Origin: an uncultured Gammaproteobacteria bacterium
GTDB taxonomy: Bacteria > Pseudomonadota > Gammaproteobacteria > Pseudomonadales > Pseudohongiellaceae
Direction of reading: 5' to 3'
Length of the DNA: 64,000 nucleotides
Assembly: GCA_913060495.1 (NCBI GenBank)
Contig: CAJXRP010000018.1
Location: 1-64,000, forward strand
Within the stretch, counting starts at the first letter, position 1; every line of letters begins with the position of its first letter. Positions 38,065 through 46,476 of the stretch are shown one piece after another. The notes under the pieces were generated by a model that saw nothing but the letters and a program-made list of their open reading frames with translations, was not told where the DNA came from and did no database searches. Position numbers and translations under genes: made by a program.

Positions 38065-40248
38065 ATGAGCCTTTCATTCAGAAATCCTTTTGGAATTCGA
38101 TTCAAGTTGGTATTCCTTTCCAGTTTCTTGCTGGTCATACCATGGCTGGGTTATCAATATATTCTCGAAATGGAACAGGTGCTTAGACGTGGGCAAGAAC
38201 AAATTGTCCTTGGCACAGCACAAGCCTTGGCAACCGCGCTCAATGAGCGCCCAGAACTCTTCGATGAAGGAAGTTATACGCCTGCAAGAAGTAGCGAAGA
38301 TCTTTATGTCTATCCGATCTTCTCCGCGCTTTCCTTAGATGACGGTGCACTCACTGACTGGGGCGAATATCAACAATACGAAGTAGAGTTCGGTGACAAG
38401 GATCAGTTGCGTACTTCTTTGAATCCTTCTCGTTATTACGGTAGCAAGGAAACGCTAAGTTTCCGCAATATGGTTGGCGAACATAATGGTTCTCTATATG
38501 CCTATTTCAAAGTTGTAGACGATGAAATTGTGTACCGGAGTCGCGATGCACTCAGTGTGCATCGCAGTGATTTTCTAGAAATCACTATGCTATCGAAGCA
38601 AGGGAATGAAATTAACCGCTATGTCATAGCTCCACATGAACCAGAGTTTCTCTATCCGTTTCAGGTGGAAGATGGTTACAACAATCCGGTGCACGAAGAT
38701 AGAATAAGCGGCCAGTGGTACGAATCGAATGACGGTTATGAGATTGAGTTACAGATTCCAATGGACATGTTGGGAGACCGGTTAGGCTTTGCCATCTTCG
38801 ACGTTGACGATCACATTCAGAGATACGTGGATAGAGTTGTAGCTACCTATGAGGTAGCTGATGCAGAGCGGCTTGGTTCTCTGCGTTTACCTACGCCCGA
38901 GATCGATAGAATCGTGGCAGGCATGGGACATAATAATTCGCGCATTCAGGTTGTTGATAGAAGCGGCAGGGTGCTTCAATCGGTAGGGGACATCCAGTCT
39001 GCGACCGGCTTATTACTGACCTCAACCTCAGATGAGGCCCCGATCAATAAGTATTGGTTGTATGTGCAGAATAAGATTCTGAACCCGCTCTACTACCAGT
39101 TTCTAACAAAGCCTAGCAATGATTTCATCGACGACTTGTATTCCGATGTGACCCGAGAGGGTGCGCATATAAATGCCGCGCTGAAGGGCGAGGCTACAAC
39201 GCAGTTTAGAACTTTGACTGATTCCGAGACGCGGCTCTTAGAGGCAGCACACCCGATCTTTGCTAACGGCGAGATCATGGGTGCTGTGGTTGTCGATCAG
39301 AATATGAATGGTCTCAGGACGTTTCGAAACCAAGCGATGGAGACGCTTTTCAATACCATGCTTGCGGTGATGTTGGTTGTAGTGCTCGGGCTATTCTTTT
39401 CTGCATCAAGAATTTCTTCGCGTATACGCCTACTTAGAAATCAAGCCGAAGGAATTATAGGAGAAACAGGCAGAATACAGAACACGATTGCCCCAACGCG
39501 GAATTCAGATGAGATCGGCGACCTATCACGCAGCTTTTCCAATATTGTTGAGCGCTTAACTCAGTATACGAACTATCTAGAAAATATGTCTTCTAGGCTG
39601 TCTCATGAATTGCGTACACCAGTGACAGTGGTGCGCTCTTCTCTGGAAAATCTTGGCCTTACTGCATCCGATCATGAATCGGCTGTATATATTGAGCGTG
39701 CCGAGGAAGGTATCAAGCGCTTGAACCTGATTCTGACCAATATGAGCGAGGCGACACGCCTAGAACAAATGTTACAAACCTCTGAGAAAGAGAAGATAGA
39801 CCTTAGTAAAGTCCTTCCAGGTTGTGTAGAAGGATACAAACTTGCCTATCCTGACGTTCGATTCGAATTGGATATGAGTGAGCAAGAAATCTTTATCGAC
39901 GGCGTGCCAGAATACATAGCACAGCTGTTAGACAAACTAATTGCTAACGCCGTCGAGTTTTCCTATGCAGATCAGCCGATCACGGTATTCAGTCGCGCGC
40001 TGCGTGACCATGCAATCATTAAGGTTTCTAACGCAGGCCCATATCTGCCTGAGGAGATGAAAGACAGACTCTTCGAATCGATGATCTCCGTGCGGCCACA
40101 AGAGAAGCAAGACCAGCCGCATTTGGGCATCGGCTTGCATATCGCTAGACTAATTACTGAATTTCATGGTGGGCAGATTCGCGCAGAGGACAGGCAAGAC
40201 AGAGAGGGTGTAGTAATAAGCGTTGTTGTTCCTTTATTCTACCGCTGA
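38065..40248 (+). CDS. pdsS: Sensor histidine kinase of the proteobacterial dedicated sortase system
   Basis: 727 residues, long for a kinase as in this subgroup. TM1 is about residues 11-30, then a periplasmic region of about 400 residues, including a carbohydrate-binding-like beta domain (LYAYFKVVDDEIVYR, IELQIPMDMLGDRLGFA), TM2 about 430-450, HAMP, the HisKA box with His514 (LSHELRTPVTVV), and a HATPase domain with LIANAVEF and a G-box LGIGLHIARLI. It should sense an envelope signal and phosphorylate PdsR. Stop codon is followed by only 57 bp to the DUF2889 gene on the other strand. Confidence 0.9.
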   Translation: MSLSFRNPFGIRFKLVFLSSFLLVIPWLGYQYILEMEQVLRRGQEQIVLGTAQALATALNERPELFDEGSYTPARSSEDLYVYPIFSALSLDDGALTDWGEYQQYEVEFGDKDQLRTSLNPSRYYGSKETLSFRNMVGEHNGSLYAYFKVVDDEIVYRSRDALSVHRSDFLEITMLSKQGNEINRYVIAPHEPEFLYPFQVEDGYNNPVHEDRISGQWYESNDGYEIELQIPMDMLGDRLGFAIFDVDDHIQRYVDRVVATYEVADAERLGSLRLPTPEIDRIVAGMGHNNSRIQVVDRSGRVLQSVGDIQSATGLLLTSTSDEAPINKYWLYVQNKILNPLYYQFLTKPSNDFIDDLYSDVTREGAHINAALKGEATTQFRTLTDSETRLLEAAHPIFANGEIMGAVVVDQNMNGLRTFRNQAMETLFNTMLAVMLVVVLGLFFSASRISSRIRLLRNQAEGIIGETGRIQNTIAPTRNSDEIGDLSRSFSNIVERLTQYTNYLENMSSRLSHELRTPVTVVRSSLENLGLTASDHESAVYIERAEEGIKRLNLILTNMSEATRLEQMLQTSEKEKIDLSKVLPGCVEGYKLAYPDVRFELDMSEQEIFIDGVPEYIAQLLDKLIANAVEFSYADQPITVFSRALRDHAIIKVSNAGPYLPEEMKDRLFESMISVRPQEKQDQPHLGIGLHIARLITEFHGGQIRAEDRQDREGVVISVVVPLFYR

Positions 40249-40305
40249 CCTAGTGCAGTTCGATTGATCTACCCTGATCTTGATGCACCATCGCAGGCAG
40301 ATTAA

Positions 40306-40869
40306 TTAATCTCCAGTGTAGTACTTTGAAGCATTCTCTTTAACCACTGGTGAATCGGTAGACCAAGCGTGGCAGGTATTCAATACAACGGGCCGCTTTT
40401 CACTATCGCCGACATCGGAATCAGCCTTATTTTTCTTGTGCCTTAGCAGTGGCCAGATCGTTTGCATTGCAACCGTTGCCATAGGAAACAGGAGTTCTGT
40501 CAGATGTGTGCAACCTTGTACACCACCTACTTTCTGTCTTATTGCCTTACGCCATCCTGCTCCCATCTGTATGCCAATCACTGATTTATAGGCTGGAGTG
40601 ATGCTAGGACACATCTCAAATGGACTGTGTTCAGTTGCCGCTATGACATCTTGAATTACAAAATTGTCATCTATAGTCACTCTAAGCAGCATTTCATGCA
40701 GCGGCTCGCCTATGGGCACTTCTCCTCGCCAGTTATTGCTGAACTGGTAAGTCTTCTTGTCGGTCATGTGTGCTTCGATGTCCCAAAGCCCGTCCTCACG
40801 CTCGTAACCTCGATAGTCGATGGCGCGTGTGTGTACATGTTTGCGGGCGGTAGGTTCTGGCAATGGCAT
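40306..40869 (-). CDS. DUF2889 family protein
   Basis: 187 residues. HTRAIDYRGYEREDGLWDIE, PFEMCPSITPAYKSVIG and VGGVQGCTHLTELLFPM are the conserved segments of DUF2889, including the two Cys and His residues that may bind metal. No function is established. No signal peptide or membrane helix. It is isolated between pdsS and the parvulin gene. Confidence 0.88.
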   Translation of the reverse strand: MPLPEPTARKHVHTRAIDYRGYEREDGLWDIEAHMTDKKTYQFSNNWRGEVPIGEPLHEMLLRVTIDDNFVIQDVIAATEHSPFEMCPSITPAYKSVIGIQMGAGWRKAIRQKVGGVQGCTHLTELLFPMATVAMQTIWPLLRHKKNKADSDVGDSEKRPVVLNTCHAWSTDSPVVKENASKYYTGD

Positions 40870-41047
40870 AAAAGTACCTTGGTTCTATAGCGGGGAAAAT
40901 AGCCCGGAGTTCGTGTTTTCAGGGTGATTGCAGTGGTTCATGACCGACTGTCTGCGAGGTGAGAGTATAACTCAAGACGGAATTTTTGTGTGCCCTGCTC
41001 CAGCATTTGAGGCATAATGCTCGACTAGATTATTCAGGAGACACAAA

Positions 41048-41329
41048 ATGACTACAGCAAGTGCACGCCATATCCTTGTCCAGACAGAAGACGAATGTAA
41101 CGCATTGAAGGATAGAATAAATGGAGGTGAAGATTTCGCAGATGTAGCGAAAGAGCATTCCACCTGCCCTTCAAAAGCACAGGGCGGCGATCTAGGCCAA
41201 TTTGGCCCAGGAATGATGGTCAAGGAATTCGATGAAGTTGTTTTTAGCGCAGCTGTAAATTCATTACAGGGTCCAGTTAAAACACAATTTGGTTATCACC
41301 TCTTGGAAGTAACCAGCCGCGAAGACTAG
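41048..41329 (+). CDS. ppiC: Parvulin-type peptidyl-prolyl cis-trans isomerase
   Basis: 93 residues, a single PpiC domain as in E. coli PpiC: SARHILVQTEDECNALKDRI, FADVAKEHSTCPSKAQGGDL and TQFGYHLLEV. No signal peptide, so cytoplasmic. It accelerates prolyl isomerisation during folding. An AGGAG-like site precedes the ATG by 9 bases. Confidence 0.93.
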   Translation: MTTASARHILVQTEDECNALKDRINGGEDFADVAKEHSTCPSKAQGGDLGQFGPGMMVKEFDEVVFSAAVNSLQGPVKTQFGYHLLEVTSRED

Positions 41330-41431
41330 TAATTTGCAAATCCTATCTATTTCATTCTTCAAGATAGAGATCGCCACAATGAGCAGCTTAGTTTTTGATG
41401 CTAAGCAATCGATAGCTAAGCTGCCAATCTA

Positions 41432-42082
41432 ATGAACAAAAATTCTAAGCAAGATTCAAAAAAATTCGATGCCGAAGATGTGGAAATAATTTCCAGATCT
41501 CTCGAGCATGATGGATTTCTTCAGATCGAACACCTACAACTTCGCCACCGCCTATTTTCAGGTGAATGGAGCGAAGTATTTAAGAGAGAACTCCAGCTAA
41601 AAGACCCAGCGGTCGGCGTGCTCTTGTTCGACCCGGATCGGGATGCACTGCTGCTTGTCAGGCAGTTTAGGATTGGAATGTTCAATGACACCTATGAGCG
41701 CGGTAGTGAAGCTTTAGGGTGGCCACTGGAAATAGTGGCAGGCATGGTTGATAGCTCAGAGCAATACGAGGAAGTTGCCCTCAGAGAGTCAAAAGAAGAA
41801 TCGAACTGCGTACCAAGCAATCTCATCAAAATCTGCGAGTATTACAATAGCCCCGGCGGCAGTAACGAGAAGATCATTTTATTCTGCGGACGGATAGATA
41901 GCAGAAGTGCAGGCGGCGTCTATGGACTGGTTGAGGAGCACGAAGATATCGAAGTCCAGATACACAGTTACGCCGACGCAGTACAAATGCTTGAGACTGG
42001 CGAGATTAATAATGCGATGACAATCATTGCTCTGCAGTGGCTGCAGCTGCATCGCCAGGAACTTCTCGATAGCTGGAATTAA
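41432..42082 (+). CDS. nudF: NUDIX hydrolase, ADP-ribose pyrophosphatase type
   Basis: 216 residues. The Nudix box is GMVDSSEQYEEVALRESKEE, with the REx2-3EE metal-binding core intact; the usual EExG glycine is Asn here. The N-terminal FKRELQLKDPAVGVLLFD and LLVRQFRIG match the dimeric ADP-ribose pyrophosphatases. The order nudF-DUF1249-cpdA-yqiA-parE is the common one. It hydrolyses ADP-ribose to AMP and ribose-5-phosphate. The gap to the next gene is 276 bp, much longer than elsewhere in this series. Confidence 0.88.
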   Translation: MNKNSKQDSKKFDAEDVEIISRSLEHDGFLQIEHLQLRHRLFSGEWSEVFKRELQLKDPAVGVLLFDPDRDALLLVRQFRIGMFNDTYERGSEALGWPLEIVAGMVDSSEQYEEVALRESKEESNCVPSNLIKICEYYNSPGGSNEKIILFCGRIDSRSAGGVYGLVEEHEDIEVQIHSYADAVQMLETGEINNAMTIIALQWLQLHRQELLDSWN

Positions 42083-42310
42083 GGCTTAGAGTCCGCCAAA
42101 TTTGGGATATCGCGCCCCTTCACCCTATATTTAGGCAAATCTTGATCACTTCTAGCGGTTTACGGGGTCAATTGGCTCGCAATAAGGTCCTAAAACGTTA
42201 CAATTGGTCATTCTTGCGTCGATGGTAAAGTCGAACGGACGCCGACCGAAAATAGTTAAGGTGCCATAGAATTGCTCAGGCATCTTGCGTGATAACGAAA
42301 TTCAAAAGAA

Positions 42311-42350
42311 AGGGCTGAGATTCCCCTGTTGTGAATCTGACCTAGGCCCT
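42311..42350 (+). promoter_or_regulatory. Leader hairpin with thi-box-like sequence before the DUF1249 gene
   Basis: Two stacked stems: AGGGC/GCCCT (42311-42315, 42346-42350) and AGATTC/GAATCT (42318-42323, 42333-42338). It ends 8 bp before the ATG at 42359, so it could mask the start. The pieces GGCTGAGATT and GAATCTGACCT look like TPP riboswitch core elements, but the 3' CCAGCG-AGGGAA half is missing, so it is not called as a riboswitch. Confidence 0.4.
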
Positions 42351-42358
42351 GAGAAAAC

Positions 42359-42919
42359 ATGGCAAAAAGTAGCTACAGTGTAGATTTGATTAAGCAGATG
42401 GCGGAATGTGACGCTAACTATATTCGCTTGCTTAAGTTAGTGCCGCATCTACAGGCTTATCGCGATAAGTCTTTTGCGCAGATGGCGATGCTCAACAACA
42501 CTGGCCGTGAAAAGGCTATTATTGAGCAACTAAAAAATAGTTCTGAGCCTGAAAAACTTTTAGAAGGATTGTTCGTAGAATATTGTATTGCGGATGAGAC
42601 AAGCTTTGGTGGCAAAGTTACGGTTGAGATCGAAATCGTTGAGGCATTTAAATACACCACAACTTTAGAGATTAGACAAAAGCCTGTTCTCGAAAAATGG
42701 ATGACCAATCCTTCAATGTTGGTTCGTGTCTATCACGACGCGAGTACTGCTGAGGTTATATCCTATCAAGGGCATAGAAATCTGCAGTCGAGATATGAAC
42801 AACCGAATGTGAACATGTACCATTCGGATGAAAAGATGCAAGTGAATAAATTTCTGGGAGATTGGCTAACTCACAGTCTTAAAGTTGGAAGAAGTACTGA
42901 ATTAGTAAGCGCCACTTAA
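42359..42919 (+). CDS. DUF1249 family protein (YqiB-like)
   Basis: 186 residues. YSVDLIKQMAECDANYIRL and the C-terminal HSDEKMQVNKFLGDWL are the conserved DUF1249 ends. Cytoplasmic, function unknown; always found near cpdA and nudF. The Shine-Dalgarno site is weak and a hairpin lies just upstream. 22 bp before cpdA. Confidence 0.9.
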   Translation: MAKSSYSVDLIKQMAECDANYIRLLKLVPHLQAYRDKSFAQMAMLNNTGREKAIIEQLKNSSEPEKLLEGLFVEYCIADETSFGGKVTVEIEIVEAFKYTTTLEIRQKPVLEKWMTNPSMLVRVYHDASTAEVISYQGHRNLQSRYEQPNVNMYHSDEKMQVNKFLGDWLTHSLKVGRSTELVSAT

Positions 42920-42941
42920 AAGTTAACAATAATTATCATCA

Positions 42942-43769
42942 ATGGCAGTCATGACCTCATTGATCACACAGAATCCAATTAAGATTACTCAGATTACTGA
43001 TACTCATTTGTACGGTGAGCCTTCCGGCACGCTATTGAAAATGAATACCAATGAGACGCTAGGTCATGTGTTGGAATTAGTGAAGGCGAATGAGGATGGT
43101 ATCGATCTCGTATTAGCTACGGGGGATATCACGCAAGATGCTTCAGAACAATCCTACGTGAATTTTCTTAAGATCGTTGCTTCATTGAATTCACCCTTCA
43201 GATGGATACCTGGGAATCATGACAATGCAGCCGTCATGCAAAGAATTGCTGAAGGTACCGAGGCTAACGAGAAAACTGCGCAACTAAATAATTGGCTAAT
43301 CATCTTACTCGACTCAAGTGTCTTAGGTCAGGTACATGGAAAGCTAACGAAGACAGAAATAAAATTTTTAACTAGCGTTTTACGTGCTGCAGAGAAAGAC
43401 GACAGTATCGAACACTGTCTTATAACTATGCATCATAATCCCGTGCCAGGAAATTCGGCATGGATGAAAGATATCGGCCTGGAGAATGGTGAAGAGTTTT
43501 TCGAAGCCATTAAGATATCAAAGAAGGTAAGAAGTTTGCTGTATGGTCATATCCATCAAGAATTGGATTTCGAGCATGAAGGCATTCGCTGTATGTGTAC
43601 TCCATCAACTTGCATCCAGTTTAAACCGAATGTCACCAGTTTCTCTTTGGATAGGGTCAATCCGGGATATAGATCATTACAATTGTATTCCGACGGAAGT
43701 ATCGAATCAGTAGTAAGAAGGGTGTCCGGCGAAACCTTCGAAGCAGACTACAATAGCCCCGGCTACTAA
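42942..43769 (+). CDS. cpdA: 3',5'-cyclic-AMP phosphodiesterase
   Basis: 275 residues with all metallophosphoesterase motifs: ITDTHLYG, ATGDITQDAS, WIPGNHDN, TMHHNPV and YGHIHQELDF. It hydrolyses cAMP and so sets the activity of Crp-type regulators. Start at ATG 42942; an internal ATG at 42951 is also possible. 23 bp before yqiA. Confidence 0.93.
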   Translation: MAVMTSLITQNPIKITQITDTHLYGEPSGTLLKMNTNETLGHVLELVKANEDGIDLVLATGDITQDASEQSYVNFLKIVASLNSPFRWIPGNHDNAAVMQRIAEGTEANEKTAQLNNWLIILLDSSVLGQVHGKLTKTEIKFLTSVLRAAEKDDSIEHCLITMHHNPVPGNSAWMKDIGLENGEEFFEAIKISKKVRSLLYGHIHQELDFEHEGIRCMCTPSTCIQFKPNVTSFSLDRVNPGYRSLQLYSDGSIESVVRRVSGETFEADYNSPGY

Positions 43770-43792
43770 CGCTCTAAAGAGAATCATTCGCA

Positions 43793-44395
43793 TTGTCTGT
43801 TCAACCCCATGTGCTCTATCTGCACGGCTTTCTGAGTTCTCCACAGTCACTCAAGGCACAGCAGACGTTGGCCTATTGCATTGAGATTGGTCTGGGTGAG
43901 AACATCACTATTCCGCAAATGAGTCATGGCCCCGCAGAGACCATCGCCGAGCTAAGCAAACTGATAGACAAGATTGGTTCAGACCATCTAGTGCTAATGG
44001 GGAGTTCACTGGGTGGATACTATGCCACTTATCTTGCGGAGCTCTATAAGGCTCCGGCCGTATTGATAAACCCAGCCGTGAGGCCCTATGATTTATGGGA
44101 ATCGCGCCTCGGTGAGAATAGAAATTATTACTCAGACGAGATTCATGTCGTCACCAGAGCGCATATTGACGAGCTTAAGCAGATCGATGTTAGTAAGCTG
44201 TCAGAACCGAACAATTTCAAAGTATTTTTGCAGACAGGAGACGAGACGCTGGACTATCGGCAGGCGCTTGAAAAGTTTGGCAAGAGCCAATGTGTAGTGC
44301 ACGAGAAGGGTAGTCATAGCTATGATGACTTCGAACATGAATTACCTCTCATGTTTGAATTCTTCCTATCAAGAATTGGCCAAAATAAGCGATAA
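43793..44395 (+). CDS. yqiA: YqiA-type esterase
   Basis: 200 residues from a TTG start at 43793, the only start that keeps the oxyanion segment VLYLHGFLSSPQSLKA. The nucleophile elbow is LMGSSLGGYYA, and the Asp and His are expected in QTGDETLDY and GSHSYDDFE. YqiA acts on short acyl esters in E. coli; the natural substrate is unknown. In the cpdA-yqiA-parE series, 88 bp before parE. Confidence 0.88.
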   Translation: MSVQPHVLYLHGFLSSPQSLKAQQTLAYCIEIGLGENITIPQMSHGPAETIAELSKLIDKIGSDHLVLMGSSLGGYYATYLAELYKAPAVLINPAVRPYDLWESRLGENRNYYSDEIHVVTRAHIDELKQIDVSKLSEPNNFKVFLQTGDETLDYRQALEKFGKSQCVVHEKGSHSYDDFEHELPLMFEFFLSRIGQNKR

Positions 44396-44483
44396 AATAC
44401 TATTGGGTCGCAGAAAAATTCAGAGCTTCCAAAAACCTTCTAACAGGTAACAATCGAAGCCTATACGCAATGAGAATTAGTTC

Positions 44484-46406
44484 ATGAGTAACACCTACAA
44501 CGCTGATGCCATCGAAGTACTTACCGGTCTAGATCCGGTAAGAAAACGGCCCGGTATGTACACCGACACCACGCGCCCGAATCATCTTGTCCAAGAGGTG
44601 ATCGATAATAGTGTGGATGAGGCCCTAGCGGGTCATGCAAGTCACCTTAATCTGCAATTGAACAAAGACGGTTCGGTAGAGGTGAGTGACGACGGTCGCG
44701 GCATGCCTGTGGATAAGCACAAAGGCGAAAAGGTCAGTGGTGTAGAGTTAATTCTTACTCGTCTTCACGCTGGAGGTAAATTCTCTAACAAGAATTACCA
44801 ATATTCGGGGGGATTGCACGGGGTTGGTGTCTCAGTAGTTAACGCACTATCTAAATCTCTGGAAGTAATCGTAAAGCGAGATGGCAAAGTGTATGCCATG
44901 TCTTTTAAAGACGGTAATAAGGCCTCAGAGCTGAAGGCGATAGATACCGTAGGCAAGAGAAACACTGGCACCACGGTTATATTCCTGCCCGATGAAAAAT
45001 ACTTTGATTCTGCAAAGATCTCCATAATTAAACTGAAGCACGTACTCCGCGCTAAGGCAGTTCTCTGCTCGGGACTGCGAGTTAGCTTTATCGACAATAC
45101 CGTCAGTGAGGATAAGGCACAGAGCGAAGAGTGGTGCTTTGAAGACGGCCTGATCGACTACCTAACGCAGGCTACAGCGGACTACGAGACGTTACCGAAG
45201 GAGCCATTCTATGGTTCGATACAGGGTGGCGACGAGGCGGTAGATTGGGCGGTTCAATGGCTTCCCGAAGGCGGCGAGACTACCGGTGAGAGTTATGTGA
45301 ACCTAATTCCGACCCCACTAGGCGGCACCCATGTCAGCGGTTTGCGTACTGGCCTGCTAGATGCGCTGCGTGAGTTCTGTGAATTCCGCAACCTACTGCC
45401 CCGTGGCCTGAAGCTAACCGGAGACGATGTCTGGGATAAATGCAGCTATGTACTTTCTTCGAAAGTCTTAGATCCACAATTCTCAGGTCAGACTAAAGAA
45501 CGACTCTCATCGCGGCAATGCGCCGTGTTCGTAGCCGGCATCATCAAGGATTCTTTCAGTCTCTGGCTTAATCAACACACCGATGAGGCGGAGTTGATTG
45601 CAGAGCTCTGTATTAGCAATGCCCAGGTACGTCTGAAGGCCAGCAAACAGGTTGCTCGCAAGAAGGTTACCTCTGGGCCTGCTTTACCAGGAAAATTGGC
45701 GGACTGCTCGACCCAAGATGTGATGTCTGGGGAATTGTTTCTCGTGGAAGGAGACTCGGCGGGCGGCTCTGCGAAACAGGCACGAGACAGAGAAACTCAA
45801 GCGATACTTCCCCTCAGGGGAAAGATCCTTAATACCTGGGAGGTAGATTCAAATGAAATTCTCGCCTCGCAGACGGTTCATGACGTAGCAGTCGCATTGG
45901 GTGTGGATCCAGGCACTAGCGATATCGACGGTTTGCGCTACGGCAAGATCTGCATCCTCGCTGATGCCGACTCCGATGGTCTACACATTGCTACGCTGTT
46001 GTGCGCTTTATTCGTTAAGCACTTCCGGCCCTTGGTAGCGGGTGGATTTATCTATGTCTCAATGCCTCCCTTGTTCCGTATAGATGTTGGCAAGGAAGTC
46101 TTCTATGCGCTGGACGAAGCTGAGAAGAATGGCATTCTTGATCGCATCGAGGCAGAGAAGAAGTCAGGCAAGGTAAACGTCCAACGCTTTAAGGGTTTGG
46201 GTGAGATGAATCCCTTGCAGCTGCGTGAGACAACGATGGCAAGAGATACACGGCGCCTCGTGCAATTGACTCTGGAAGAAGACCCAACGGCGAAGAAAAA
46301 GAGTAGTACGTTCCAGATGATGGACTTGTTACTTGCTAAAAACCGATCGGCAGATAGAAAAGCTTGGCTCGAAGCCAGCGGCAGTCTCGCTGACTACGCC
46401 GAGTAA
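44484..46406 (+). CDS. parE: DNA topoisomerase IV subunit B
   Basis: 640 residues. GHKL ATPase part: EVIDNSVDEALAG, VSDDGRGMPVDKH, SGGLHGVGVSVVNAL; Toprim part: LVEGDSAGGSAKQARDRE, LPLRGKILN and ILADADSDGLHI, lacking the long insert of many GyrB proteins. With ParC it decatenates daughter chromosomes. Length and adjacency to parC fix it as ParE. 70 bp before parC. Confidence 0.96.
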   Translation: MSNTYNADAIEVLTGLDPVRKRPGMYTDTTRPNHLVQEVIDNSVDEALAGHASHLNLQLNKDGSVEVSDDGRGMPVDKHKGEKVSGVELILTRLHAGGKFSNKNYQYSGGLHGVGVSVVNALSKSLEVIVKRDGKVYAMSFKDGNKASELKAIDTVGKRNTGTTVIFLPDEKYFDSAKISIIKLKHVLRAKAVLCSGLRVSFIDNTVSEDKAQSEEWCFEDGLIDYLTQATADYETLPKEPFYGSIQGGDEAVDWAVQWLPEGGETTGESYVNLIPTPLGGTHVSGLRTGLLDALREFCEFRNLLPRGLKLTGDDVWDKCSYVLSSKVLDPQFSGQTKERLSSRQCAVFVAGIIKDSFSLWLNQHTDEAELIAELCISNAQVRLKASKQVARKKVTSGPALPGKLADCSTQDVMSGELFLVEGDSAGGSAKQARDRETQAILPLRGKILNTWEVDSNEILASQTVHDVAVALGVDPGTSDIDGLRYGKICILADADSDGLHIATLLCALFVKHFRPLVAGGFIYVSMPPLFRIDVGKEVFYALDEAEKNGILDRIEAEKKSGKVNVQRFKGLGEMNPLQLRETTMARDTRRLVQLTLEEDPTAKKKSSTFQMMDLLLAKNRSADRKAWLEASGSLADYAE

Positions 46407-46476
46407 ATGATGATGGCAGCAAGTAGTCGTAGTATCGAATTAGATTAGTTATTAAAGAATAGAAACCGAGAATTCA

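Noticed and set aside
42301-42358. TPP riboswitch before the DUF1249 gene
   Set aside because: The 3' part of the aptamer (CCAGCG-AGGGAA region) is missing and the downstream gene has no thiamine link; kept only as a finding.
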